Shown here in pieces: positions 26,124 to 37,603 of a stretch of 64,000 nucleotides of DNA; position 1 is the first letter of the stretch, and every line of letters starts with the position of its first letter. Source of the DNA: Lycium barbarum (taxonomy: Eukaryota; Streptophyta; Magnoliopsida; Solanales; Solanaceae); contig NC_083342.1 in NCBI RefSeq assembly GCF_019175385.1, positions 115,816,376-115,880,375 on the forward strand, given 5' to 3'. The notes under the pieces are model-generated. The model saw only the letters and a program-made list of their open reading frames with translations, was not told the DNA's origin and searched no databases. A program made the position numbers and the translations under genes.

Positions 26124-26468
26124 ATTGAGAATATGTTTGCAAGCGGGGTTCGAACCCGCATCCCATGCGCGAAACTGAACCCCCTTCACCGCTCAACCAA
26201 GTATTTGGATTGTAATAAGGGGGTTCATTATTACATATATACACATAAAATAAAATTTTGACGCTATATAAACAGTGTAATTTCCCGACGAAGGGGGTTC
26301 GGATGAACACCCTGGGCTCTACGTAGATCCGCCCCTGATTGGAAGGGTTTGGGTGGTTGGGCAAATCCAGCTCTGGAGTACTATGGAAATGCAGGACTGA
26401 TGGAACAAGCCGGTGAATCAGGCGAAGATTCTTCTAGGCGAGCCAGAAGAATAGTCCCAGTGGAGTAA

Positions 26469-29400
26469 AGGGATGTTTCTTTTGATGATGAAGTTAATGG
26501 TACCACATATATCATCCTACCAGTGTAATTACATGTTTTGACCTCTTCTATTTTCAGAGCTTAGTGTCTCTTGTCGGTTCGCGTTGAGCATGTTTCAGTG
26601 AGATTATGTGTTGAAGACTCGATTTGATTAAAAGTCAGACTATTAAGACTATTCTGGGGGAGATTGTGATATCATAGTCAAACTTCCGTGGCGTTTGGTT
26701 TTGATTTTGGTTTGTTTTTAGAAGAAAATTATGTGGGTGTGGGGACAAGTTGGTTTTGGTTATGGTTAACGAGTACTGTTTGAAAATTATATCTTTAAGA
26801 CGAAATACTTTAGGCTAAAACCCAATATAATATACTGACTATTTTCCTTGTTTAGCAACTGAAATACTCATCAAATTGAGAGAAAACAAGAAGGGAAATC
26901 AGTTCAATAAACGAAGGGAAGCACAAATGCAGTACATTTCGGTGCCCCTTTTTGGTTGGAGCTACGATAGTAGTTGAACGTGTTTGGTTTCAAAGCTAAA
27001 TTAATTGGTTTTCGAAGCAGCAAAAATACTACAGATTTTTTGTTCGGTAATTAACTTTTTTTTTTATTAATCACCAAACAATATACAGTTATTCGGAGTA
27101 TTTTACTTTTCGTTGTTCGATTTAAGGTCTGTCCAACGAGGCTTTGCTGCTAATCTTTGAAACCTGTAAGATGAATTGAGCATGGGGTTTGTGAGTTGTG
27201 ACTTAGGTCAATGACTCCATATAGATGTTCCATCACGCAAAGGGAGGATCCAGATCCAGTATACACAGACACCGTTTGTTTTTTTTTTGTTTTTTTTTTG
27301 TTGGTTTATCTGTGGATCCTCTGGGATTCACTAGCGTAATTAATTTGTATTCCTACGTAAAAAGTGTGTGTCCTACCAAAGAGATGACTTTATTTTCAAC
27401 TTTTCAGGAATCAAACTTACGATCACTCATTAAAAGTGGAGGAACCTTTACTATTTTACGAGACATGTTGGCCGGTGGGTATGGCAGAAATAGAGGAAGG
27501 GGTTCCAATTGAATCTCTATCGCCAGAAAATTTTACCCAATAATAGTATAAAACATTTTTTATCGTATGGAGTAATTGTTGAATCTGATTGACGTTGGAA
27601 TATTTTAGTAAGTATATAGTGGCAAACAGGTTTAACACATTTTTATTGGATCATAAGTCCAAATCCTCGGTATGACGGTACTTTTGAATCCTCTGAACTC
27701 TTGTATGAATTTTTGGCTCTGTTATTTCCATCGATGCTATACAACTGCCTTGCCGTTTTATGTTTTTGCGTTCTTTTTTACTTTTCTTGCTAGCCGCTAG
27801 TAGAAATCTATTAATCAATAGAAAAATAAAATATCACTAGTACCAGAGGCGAATCTAGAGTTTCTGTAGCATGGGTTCACCACTAAAAAAAAGAAGGAAA
27901 AAATGTATTATGTGGGAATTGATCCCTAGTCCTGAAGGTAAATAACTCAACTTTCAATCAAGTGCAACATTTAGTCTTTTTGTAGTATGTGTTCCAGGTA
28001 GTATTATACTAATTTTAGAAAATATATACATAAAATATCTAATTTTACGGTGAGACCATGTGTTCACGTGCCCAAAAATAGTGCCTAAAATCGCTCCTGG
28101 ACAACAAGAACAAAAGACCGATTAGTTACATAGGAAACATGCAAAAGCAGCAAGACATACGCAAACAAATTATAGAAAGAATTTAAGAGGGCTGGCTGTA
28201 CTTATCGATGTGTGGCTGTGTGTGTATATATCAAGGAGATTTAAATCTCCCAAAAAATTTAAAAAATAAAAATTTGTACTGTACTACGTGATTGATCGAA
28301 TATTATGTGATTCATGGAAGTTTCTTTGTGGTTGCTCTTTGACAAATGACAATGGAGGGGTGAATCTAACCACTCTTCAATTCATTGGATAATGAATACA
28401 ACTGTATTTTCTATCCTATATAGATCATAATAACACTATATTATGGTGTGATTGTATTCTTGCAGTTAATAGTAGATTACTACTTAATATCATATTAAAT
28501 GGTACTTTAAGTTTGGAAAATAGTAGATTTGTCAACGCAGAATATTATGGAATTGAACCTAATTTGCAGTCTTCACCAAACAAAATTGAACGAGAATCAA
28601 TTTAAAATAAATCAATCTTGAATCCAATAAAAATAATACAGAAAGAAGTGCCCGAAGATACGTTTTCAATTTTTATTTCTTTTCTTCTTCTTTTTTTAGT
28701 TTCTTAATTAATCATTAAAGTTTGTCGACTTTAATAACAATTAAATTAAAAAGCTTTTCTTTCGTTGAAAAAGTAGTTTTTGGGGAAATTTAAGAATTTC
28801 TTTTGCAAAGACTCTTTTTCAAATTTGGACTCAAACGCCACCTTGAGAAGATCAAACAAACGCTTAGTAAAGTTTGGGTCCAACACTCCAAAAATAATTT
28901 TAGAAGTTTAAATTAGGATTCAAAAAAGAACTTATCCTTTGTTGTAATATTTAATTGGCATTTGTGATGCAAAGTTAGATTAATCGAACTAGTCAATTCC
29001 GAATATCATATGATTGAAAAATGACAGGATCCAGGCATGTAGGGTTGTGCCTAAAATAACGTGGACATTGAACAATTTGTCCGAGGAAAAATTGCTAGAA
29101 AAGTGAGTTAAAATGAGCATTGTTGCAGTTAAATGTAATATGGTTCACCTGGAATAAACATAACAGCTAATAGTCTACACGTGAGAGTACCTCGAGAAAT
29201 TCAATTCAATTTTTGAATTTGTGAAAAGTATTTTTTTGAATTATTTTCAATTTCTCAAAAATCTAGTTTGAATTGAGAGAAATTGAAGTCATGAGATGAC
29301 ATGTCGAAGTCACTTGGGTTCTAATCAAACAGGATTTTTCAGTAATAGAGTAAAGAATGCTAGCAAGGAGAACAGAAAAAAAAGAAAAAAGAAAAAAAGA

Positions 29401-29759
29401 ATACTGCACTTGAGATACGTCCCATGAAATAAATTTCGACACATTTTTATTGTTACACTAAAATTTTTCCTTCTGTTAAGAGAACTAAATAATTTATCTA
29501 TATGCAAAGATTTCTGTTTTACCCTTAAGCACAGTATAACTTTTTGAGAAAGGAGAATCAATTGACTAAACCCCTTCAAACCATGTAATTCCACCCTGTG
29601 TTTTTTTCCATATGAATTACTGTCTTACCAAAAACACAGTATCATATTACCAGTGTCCCTTTCGTCTCAAGTACATATTTTAATGGACACTCAAATTCTA
29701 GAACATTTCTGCCCCATAAAGGAAAATCCGTATTAAGTTGAGAACTTGGGTTTAATTAT
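26469..29759. other. 3' flank of the MLF-like gene; no further gene
   Basis: 26469 to about 26870 is the probable 3' UTR of the MLF-like gene. 27846-28100 looks like a decayed hAT MITE (CAGAGGCGAATCTAG at left, AAATCGCTCCTG at right). An open frame at 27225-27512 is low-complexity and unsupported. Homopolymer T runs lie at about 27281-27300. No RNA gene was found. Confidence 0.45.
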
Positions 29760-30227
29760 CGGGTAAATATATTTGGCACAATCACAAATGACACAACTTG
29801 GCACAATTTCACCTTTGTAGGGGTATTAATGTAATTCCACATGACCATTGAGGGTGTACCAGTAAATTTCTCCTTTTTCAAATCCATTGATACCCTTCCT
29901 GAAAAGTTAGAGGAAAAAGTCAAAATAATTCAAATTTTACTCTCTCTTTCTTCAAGACCATAATTACTTTTTCTTCTCAATAACATTCAACAAGAAAAAA
30001 CGTGCAATACACCTATTCCAAGTACATCCACCTACCTATTATTGCTTCATTGTGAAGCAAATTAAAACAATAAACTGTTGAAGCCCGCAACAGTGGAGTA
30101 GTTTTTTATTTTTCATATTTCTTATGGACGGTATAATCATAGTAATAAAAAGTAAGAGGAATAAAAAAAAAAGTACATATTTACATGCCTATTTTTTTTT
30201 TTAAATACGACTCCAAAAATATCTTCA

Positions 30228-30413
30228 TTGGATAAATCAGATAATTATCATATGCAACATATTGTTGACATGTTGAAAAAATTCAAGCTCAATCCAATGG
30301 CTAAGGAATTTTTTCTTCCTTCTTATAATAATCGTGACGGTGATCAGATGCTTCTCACTAACTTTGTACCGGTTAATAAGACTGATGGTTTTCAATATAA
30401 TAGAAGGGTATAA
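30228..30413 (+). pseudogene. Orphan exon fragment of a CID/PAM2 RNA-binding protein gene
   Basis: The frame runs from an in-frame TTG at 30228; the first ATG is at 30252. It contains a PAM2-like poly(A)-binding-protein interaction motif (KLNPMAKEFF) and the phrases DQMLLTNFVPVNK and DGFQYNRR. This matches the region just ahead of the RRMs in plant CID8-13 family proteins. A donor-like GTATAA follows at the AGAAGG. No N-terminal exon part and no RRM exon occurs nearby; downstream is tandem repeat DNA. I read it as a captured or stranded exon, not a working gene. Confidence 0.6.
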
Positions 30414-30569
30414 ATTTTTGCTTTTTTTTTATTCTGATTTTTTTTTTTTTTTGGGAAATTGATGTTTTTGCCTGTTTTGTTTTATGGGTCGATTAAAAAT
30501 TGAATTAGTGCAAATTAACTAAGATTAGATTAGGATTGAGTAAAAAAAAATTGCTAATAGTTGATTTAA

Positions 30570-33500
30570 TTTCATTAATTTTAAAAAAATGTATGTAACA
30601 AGTAGTCAGCACCATGGTTGGGACGAAAAAATGAATCAACTAGAACAAAATCTAATCTAAAACCTAACGTTCTCTTCTCTCTCTACACGAAGGCCTGGGG
30701 GGCGTAGCCATTGCTGCCACAACTAGTTGACTTTAACTGGAACATTAAATTATTGCAATTTAGCTGAGATTAGCTATAATTGAGTAATAATTAGCAAGTT
30801 TTGATTTAATTCAATAACTTAAAAAAAAAATGGATGTAACAAGTGTTCAACACTATGGTTGACTTTAATTGAAATATAAGATTGATTCAATTAAGCTAAG
30901 TATTAAATAAGATTACGTAAAACAAGTTGATAACTATTGATTCAATTTCATCAATTTTTTTATTTTTTTTTAAAGTGGATGTAAGAGTTTGTCAAAATTA
31001 TGATTGACTTTAATTGAAACATTAAATTATCTCAACTTAGCTAAGTATTAGATATAATTAAGTAGTAATTAGTAAATTTAGATCTAATTCAATCAATAAA
31101 ACAGTGGATGTAACAAGTACTCAACACTATGATTGACTTTGATTGGAACATTAAATTGCTTCAATTCACCTAAGTATTATATAAGATTGAGTAACAATTA
31201 GCAGCTTTTGATTTAATTCTATCAAATTTAAAAGAAAAAAAAAATGTAATTAGTAGTCAGTACTATGGTTGACTTTAACTGAAACATTGAATTATCTCGA
31301 TTAGTTATGTATTAAATGGAAAAAAGTAACAATGAGCAACTTTAGATCTAATTCAATCATTTTTTTTAAAGAGTGGATGTAAAAGGTAGTCAATACTTCG
31401 GTTGACTTTAATTGAAACAATGAATTATCTTAATTTAGCTGAGTATTAGATAGAATTAAGTAGCAAATAGTAAGTTTATATCTAATTCAATCAATAAAAT
31501 AGTGGATGTAACAAGTAGTCAATATTATGATTAACTTTAATTGAGCTACATATTATATAAGATTGAATAACAATTAGAAACTTTTGATTTAATTCAATCA
31601 TTTTTTTAAAAGTAGATATAGCAAGTAGTCAATACTATGGCTGACTTTAATTGAAATATAGAATTATCTCAATTAGTTAATTATTAAATAGAACCGAGTA
31701 GCAATTAACAAGTTTAGATCTAAATCAATCAATTTAAACAAAAATAAAGGATGTAACAAGTAGTCAACACTATGGTCTACTTTCATTGAAACATTGAATT
31801 CCTTCAATTTAGCTAAGTATTATATAGGATTGAATAACAATTTGCAACTTCTAATTTAATTCAATCGATTTTTTTTTTTAAAAAGTAGATGTAACAAATA
31901 GTCAATACTATAGTTGATTTTAATTGGAAGATTGAATTATCTCAATTAGATAAGTATAAAATAGAATTGAGTAACAATGATCAAGTTTAGATCTAATTCA
32001 ATCAATTTAAACAAAAAATGTAGATGTAGCAAGTAGTCAACACTATGGTTGATTTTAATTGAAATATTGAATTGCTTCAATTTAGCTAAGCATTAAATAG
32101 GATTGAGTAACAATTAGCAACTCTTGGTTTAATTCAATCATTTTTTTTTAATAAAAAAGTAGAAGCAACAAGTAGTCAATATATGGTTGACTTTAATTGA
32201 AAAATTGAATTATCTCAATTAGTCAAGTATTAAATAAAATTGAGTAACAATTGGCAAGTTTTGATCTAATTTAATCACTCTAAAAAAAATAATGAATGTA
32301 ACAAGTCGTCAACATTATGATTAACTTTAATTAAAACATAAAAATTATCTCAATTTAACTAAGTTCGATAGAATTGAGTAGCAATTAGTAAGTTTAGATC
32401 TAATTCAATCAATAAAATAGTGGATGTAACAAATAGTCAACACTATGGTTGACTAATAGAATTGCTTCAAATTAGCTAAGTATAGGATTGAGTAACAATT
32501 AGCAACTTTTGATTTAATTCAATCAATTAAAAAAAAAAGTAGATGTAACAAGTAGTAAATACTATCGTTGACTTTAATTGAAATATGAATTATCTCAATT
32601 AGTTAATTATTAAATAGAATTGAGTGACAATTAGCAAGTTCATATCTAATTCATTCAATTTAAACAAAAATAGTGGATGTTACGAGAGTTAACATTATGA
32701 TAATGGTTGACTTTGATTGAAATATTTAATTATCTCAATTTAGGAAAGTATTAGATATGATTGAGTAACAATTAACAAGTTTTGATTTAAGTCAATTATT
32801 TTTTTAAAATATGGATGTAACAAGTAGTCAACACTATGGTTGACTTTAGTTGCAATATTAAACTATCTCAGTTTAGTTAAGCATTAGATATGATTGAATA
32901 ACAATTATCAAGTTTTGATTCAATTCATTTTTTTTTTAAATAGACAATGTGACAAGTGGTGTCTCTTCGTAGACAATCGATAAAACTGAAACGATACAAA
33001 GAGACGTAACAAGTAGTCAACACTATGGTTGACTTTGATTGAAGTTGAATTTTCTCAATTTAGCTAAGCATCAACCAATATTAAGTAAAAGTTTTCCCAA
33101 GTGTTGATTCAATTCAATCATATTTTTTTTTATATAAAATAAGTGGATATAACAAGTAGTCAAACACTATGATTGACTTTAATTGAAATGTTGAATTATC
33201 TTAGTTTTTCTACGAGTTAGATAAATTTGAGTACCAATTAGCAAGTTTTGATTTAATTCCATCATTTTTTTTTAAAGGATGTAACAAGCAGTCAACACTA
33301 TGGTTGACTCTAATTGAAATATTAAATTATCTCAAATTAGCTAAGTATTATATATGATTGAGTAATAGCTATCACCTTTTTAATTTAATTCAATCAACTT
33401 TTAAAAAATAAAATAATGAATGTAACAAGTAGTTGACATTGTGATTGGTTTTAATTAAAACATTGAATTATCTCAATTTGTTGAGCATTAGATAGGATTG

Positions 33501-33985
33501 GATCGAATAAATATTTTGTAATTGCTGATTTAATTAAATTAATTTAAGAAAATAAAAAAACAGTGAATGTAACAATTAGTCAACACCGAGTTGACTTTAA
33601 TGGAAACATTGAATTTAGCTAAGTATTAGATAGAATTGAATAACAATTAGCAATTTTCGATTTACTTCAATCAATTTTTTTTTTAAAAAAAATAGATGGT
33701 TTAACAAGTAGTCACACTATTGTTGACTTTGAATTAAAGATTTATTCTAGCAAGAATTTGGATAAGTTTTAGATATAATTGAGGAACAATTAGCAAGTTT
33801 TAATTTAATTCAATCAATTTTTTTTTTTTAAAATGACAAAAACCGGATGAAACAAGCAATCAACACTATGATTAACTGTAATTGAAATGTTGAATTACTT
33901 CAATTTAGCTAAATATTATATAGGATTGAGTAAATATTTTTACTAAATTTTGATTCAATTCAATCATTTTTTATATAAAATAAAT
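30570..33985. repeat. Divergent tandem array, unit about 134 bp, roughly 25 copies
   Basis: The phrase GGATGTAACAAGTAGTCAAC(A)CTATGGTTGAC recurs about every 110-145 bases. Each unit continues with TTTAATTGAAA-ATTGAATTATCTCAATTTAGCTAAGTATTA, GATTGAGTAACAATTAGCAA, then TTTGATTTAATTCAATCA and a T run. Examples start near 31104, 31236, 31376, 31505, 31749, 31887, 32022, 32162, 32812, 33145, 33277 and 33418. Units differ by substitutions and small indels, so the array is old. It begins within 200 bases of the orphan CID exon. Confidence 0.9.
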
Positions 33986-34256
33986 GCAATTTCGTCAAAA
34001 AATTAGACAATTTTTGTATGTAATTTAGGACTTTTTTAATATTGTTTAAACGATATTTCTAGGGTACATTAACTTGTAGTTGGTATTGATAGACCGTATA
34101 TATAGGTTGACCAAATAACTAAATTAGGTGTATGTATAATCTTTTTTTAAACAAACCAGTAAGTAGACTTAGTGGATATTTTATTAGAAACCAAACAAAA
34201 AGAAACGTAAAACCAAAGAGTCTCAAAACAACAAACAAAAATAAATGTCAGCTAAG

Positions 34257-34728
34257 TGTAGAGAAATATAGCAGAAGAAAGGTAAATCGGGAAGATCTTC
34301 TGCTAGCCCAAGATCGTTAACTAAGATTAGAAGATTCAATTAAAGAAGAGGAAACTATGGAAAGGAAAAGTTTACTTGAATTGGCTTGTATTGGTAGTAT
34401 TAGCTTACAATTGGGGTTAGTTACAAATGACTAAGGCCACCCCTATTTATACTTGTATATGGATGGTTCTAGAAATACTTCTAGATACATCCATTAGAAA
34501 AATCTAGTCATCTTTATCTCCTACCACTACTCTAGAATATCTTGATATTATTCTAAATACAAAATGATCTAGATAATTCTACCCTCAACTATAAATATCT
34601 AGTGTCTAGAATTTCTAGACATTTCCTAATACAATATATATCAAAGATATTACATTATAACTTTCTAGAAACTCTTCTAATTATCTATGATATTTATTCT
34701 TCCAAAAAACTAACTTTAATTTTTTACA
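34257..34728 (-). repeat. 3' LTR of the Copia-type element
   Basis: 472 bp, TG...CA on the plus reading; it is the downstream LTR for the minus-strand element. It contains TCTAGAA-rich palindromic stretches. Confidence 0.9.
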
Positions 34729-35025
34729 CTCCCCCTTAAAGTAATTTTTTGGAAGCTATCCTGAATTTGTCGTAGAAGAACTCAGACGAAGCTTTTGGAC
34801 ATGCCTTGGTGAAGATCTCAGCAATGTTTTCCCGACATTTCTTCCTTCTTCAAATGATGATGGTTTTCCGTTGATAATTGGGCCTCCAAAGAAACATGAA
34901 TACGTCTTGATAAAATTTTCATCTCTGTAGCGGGCAGACTTGCCACTATTTCTTTTTGGCCTTTGCGAACCACGTGAATCATCTTTATGCTGAATTTTAC
35001 ATTCTTGAGTTTCCAGACTCTCCCT

Positions 35026-36624
35026 TTATCTTAGCTCCTTAACAATTGTGTTATCTGGAGAAACACCTGAGTCGGTGACGATCTGATCATGAATTTCCTT
35101 CGAAGCCTCAATACCAACACAGGATCCACCACTAGATTCCCTTTTCAACTCGTCAATAAATTGTTTGGCAGCTTCAGAGCTTCCAAAAATCATACCGCTT
35201 GTATCTCCATATGAAATTGAGCCTTCAAGGTCAACCTCTTTATTTATTTGACCGTCGGCTTCTCCATCTGCTTCCAGTATTTGATCTGAGCTAGTGATTG
35301 ACTTTGATACGGCAGATGATTGGCCAGAGACTTCAACTTCCACTACGATTCCCTTAATGCTTTCTTCGAAATGGTCACCATTGCCATATATAGTTTCAGA
35401 AACTTCATGCTCAGGATCTACTTCAACATCCTCCACGTCTAGACTTTTATTATCAATTTCAGGATCTGCTTCGTTGATTTCCTCGGTAGCAGCTACCACG
35501 TCACCAGTCTGAACATCTTCAGAATTTTCTTGCTTCTTGTTGATGACACCAGTGTCTTCCTTCTCCACGTGATGGACCGTATTATCTGCTGTCACAATGA
35601 AATCACAACCATTGTTTTCTTGGAAGTTGAAAAATTTAGATTCATCTTCAGTGAGATGGTGCTCACATCCTGAATCCACGATCCAGCCTCTTTCGAAATT
35701 GAGAGAAGCCAAGGCATCTACTATTCGAATCTCAGCTACAAAGCACCTTCCCCAATCTTCTTCTTCAGGAGCTCTCTCAGTTTGAGCCATGTAGCTGTCC
35801 TTGGCTCGGCAAAATCTTTTTATGTGTCCTACTTTACCACGTTGATAACATTTAAAAGTCTTCTTACCGTTATTAGAATACTCTTCCTTCTGTCTTGGCG
35901 AGCTTGACCCTTCATTGAATTGAGAATGTATCATCTCTATTGAGCAACTTCGCTCTTGTATTTCTTTAAAATTCCTCTTGTTAGCAACAAGAGCATTTCT
36001 TGCCCCTTCTTTGATAGACACACTAGCCATTTATTTGGCTAGTAGCTCCTGTGATGACAACAAATTCTCAAACTCCTCCAAGGATGGTTGTTGAGCCCAT
36101 CCTTGAATTGATGTAACAAAAGGAATATATTATTTCTTCAAACCACGAATGATAATTCTTCTCATTCGTGCTTCAGAGATAGCCTCATCCGGATTTAATA
36201 ATGAGATCTCTGAACATAAGTTCTTAATCTTCAAAAAATATTCGGCAATAGAAAGAATACCTTGAATGGTGTTAGCCAATTCATTCTCCAAGATCTGTAG
36301 CCGCGCTTCATCCTTCTTATTGAACAAATGATCAAGGGTCCTACAAATTTCATGAGCTGATTTGCACCTTATAATATGCTCAAACAAGTTGTGAGAGATG
36401 GACCTCTTCAGGATGAACTCCGCCTTCGTATTAATTTGCTTCCACTTCTTGTATGTGCTACTATTTTCTGGTCCGTCAATAGGAGGACTTGTGTAACTAC
36501 CATTAACAACATCCCATAAATCCTCTCCCACAAGGTATGACTCCATACATGTCTTCCATACCTTGTAATTGGACTGATTCAACAACTCCATCCCCAGTCC
36601 ATTAACACGGCCGCTTAAATCCAT
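35026..36624 (-). pseudogene. Copia gag / zinc knuckle / protease-start frame fused to a TOC159-like acidic segment
   Basis: One minus-strand frame opens MDLSGRVNGLGMELLNQSNY at 36624. It is broken only by two TAA codons, at 36132-36130 (after RGLKK) and 36033-36031 (before MASVSIKEG), which probably replaced Glu and Gln codons. Parts in order are a gag UBN2-type region (36624-36130), a CCHC-type knuckle CYQRGKVGHIKRFC, and the Copia protease start WIVDSGCEHHLTEDESKF with VTADNTVH. From about 35540 an acidic run follows with VVAATEE, DVEDVEVDPEHE, FGSSEAAKQFIDELKRESSGG and DQIVTDS. This last part matches the pre-GTPase acidic A-domain of TOC159 receptors, not any Copia domain. Integrase and reverse transcriptase are absent. 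The stretch from 36030 to 35026 is open (334 codons). Confidence 0.75.
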
Positions 36625-36706
36625 TTAGAGAAAACAGTTGAATCTACCACTAACCTGATCTTGAAATAAAATCTAGAAGCCAACTACGGCTATGACTCTG
36701 ATACTA

Positions 36707-37179
36707 TGTAGAGAAATATAGTAGAAGAAAGGTAAATCGGGAAGACCTTTTGCTAGCCCAAGATCGTTAACTAAGGTCAGAAGATTCAACTAAAGAAGAG
36801 GAAGCTATGGAAAAGAAAAGTTTACTTGAAATGACTTGTATTGGTAGTATTAGCTTACAATTGGGGTTGGTTACAAATGACTAAGGCCACCCCTATTTAT
36901 ACTTGTATAGGGATGACTCTAGAAATACTTCTAGATACATCCATTAGAAAAATCTAGTCATCTTTATCTCCTACCACTACTCTAGAATATCTTGATATTA
37001 TTCTAGATACAAAAGGATCTAGATAATTCTACCCTCAACTATAAATATCTAAGTGTCTAGAATTTCTAGACATTTCCTAATACAATATATATCAAAGATA
37101 TTACATTATAACTTTCTAGAAACTCTTATAAATATCTATGATATTTATTCTTCCAAAAAATTAACTTTAATTTTTCACA
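36707..37179 (-). repeat. 5' LTR of the Copia-type element
   Basis: 473 bp, near-identical to the 34257 LTR with scattered substitutions (for example AGATCTTCTGC against AGACCTTTTGC). It drives the minus-strand interior. The divergence means the insertion is not very recent. Confidence 0.9.
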
Positions 37180-37603
37180 CTAAGAAGCCTACCAAAAAAG
37201 CTTTCTAGGTCCATGCTATGTATGTATAAATTATATAAAAATATTAGAGGGAGATAAATTTATGAGTTCTAGGTATTGAAAGAATGAAAAACTTAAGCAT
37301 GCTATGTGTAATAATTGTTTTGTCTTGAAGCAAAAAAATTTGAAGGAAAATACCACTTATTGAAGCCAAATCTTCATTAAAGGTAATTAGGACTTTTTAA
37401 TAGGGTTGTGCCAAGTTATGCCAAATAGCAGCAGCCTTAATTATATTACATAGATCTTGCCTCCCTAAGAAAATAGCATAGGTTTTAGTCAAAATTCAAG
37501 TGGATGTGCACCAGTTCCAAGTTGCTTGTCAGAAGGAAATTAATCCTTCATTAGTAGAGTATTCTTCTTAAAGTTATTTTCATCAAATCTGAATAAACAG
37601 GCC

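Larger units (their letters stand above)
21946..26337 (-). mobile_element. hAT transposon with transposase, inside exon 6 of the MLF-like gene
   Basis: The left end is CAGTGGCGGAGCCAGG and the right end inverted is CAGGGGCGGATCTACG. A perfect 8-bp target duplication ATTGGAAG flanks it (21938-21945 and 26338-26345), diagnostic of hAT. It is 4392 bp long. It carries a minus-strand ZMYM1/TTF-type hAT transposase gene. The first about 190 bp look like a small palindromic unit with its own inverted ends (GGCGGAGCC / GGCTCCGCC near 22128), which may be the normal subterminal structure or a nested MITE. Confidence 0.9.
16644..26468 (+). pseudogene. Myeloid leukemia factor (MLF) family gene, six exons, exons 5 and 6 interrupted by transposons
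   Basis: Exons are 16644-16872, 17316-17410, 17514-17594, 17886-17961, 18046-18083 plus 20410-20464, and 21905-21945 plus 26346-26468. All junctions are GT/AG and phases agree. Without the two insertions and one copy of each target duplication the exons total 738 nt (245 aa). MLF hallmarks are DPFDDPFFKEPFGGWFG near residue 10, GRMTGPDGV, the HTISKGIHDKGHSVTKK stretch, and TLQTLHNLNEDELGDFEQNW. The C-terminal tail is acidic and Gly-rich. MLF proteins are adaptor-like nuclear/cytoplasmic proteins; the plant role is poorly known. A solo LTR (18084-20404) lies within exon 5 and a hAT element (21946-26337) within exon 6, so a normal transcript is not expected unless the elements are spliced out or excised. 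The exons show no other lesion, so the gene was probably functional until recently. Confidence 0.85.
34257..37179 (-). mobile_element. Non-autonomous Copia-type LTR retrotransposon with a host gene segment
   Basis: LTRs are 34257-34728 and 36707-37179 (472/473 bp, similar at nearly every position), starting TGTAGAGAAATATAG and ending TTACA/TCACA. A perfect 5-bp target duplication CTAAG flanks it (34252-34256, 37180-37184). On the minus strand the PBS TAGTATCAGAGT (36706-36695) is two bases off the initiator-tRNA-Met PBS TGGTATCAGAGC. The polypurine tract TTTAAGGGGGAG adjoins the 3' LTR near 34730-34742. The interior is only about 2 kb: gag, zinc knuckle, start of protease, a TOC159-like segment and a scrap of pol C-terminus (AEIFTKACPKASSEFFYDKF, about 34790-34850). 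Confidence 0.9.
29760..37436. mobile_element. Possible large composite element enclosing the CID exon, tandem array and Copia element
   Basis: The edges carry related inverted phrases: TATTTGGCACAATC...AACTTGGCACAA at the left, and at the right the inverted form of TATTTGGCATAACTTGGCACAA. An 8-bp direct repeat TTAATTAT lies at 29752-29759 and 37437-37444. The direct repeat is AT-rich and could be chance. If real, the host is about 4.75 kb without the nested Copia element. Confidence 0.3.

Noticed and set aside
26143..26215. GGTTCGAACCC box resembling a tRNA T-arm
   Set aside because: No cloverleaf, A box or acceptor stem can be formed; it is part of the hAT subterminal region. A similar box at 38403 lies inside another inverted-repeat element.
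27225..27512. 95-codon ORF
   Set aside because: Phe run from T homopolymer; no motif; lies in repeat-like flank.
30570..33985. CRISPR-like array
   Set aside because: Units are contiguous, diverged and about 134 bp with no unique spacers; this is a eukaryotic tandem repeat.
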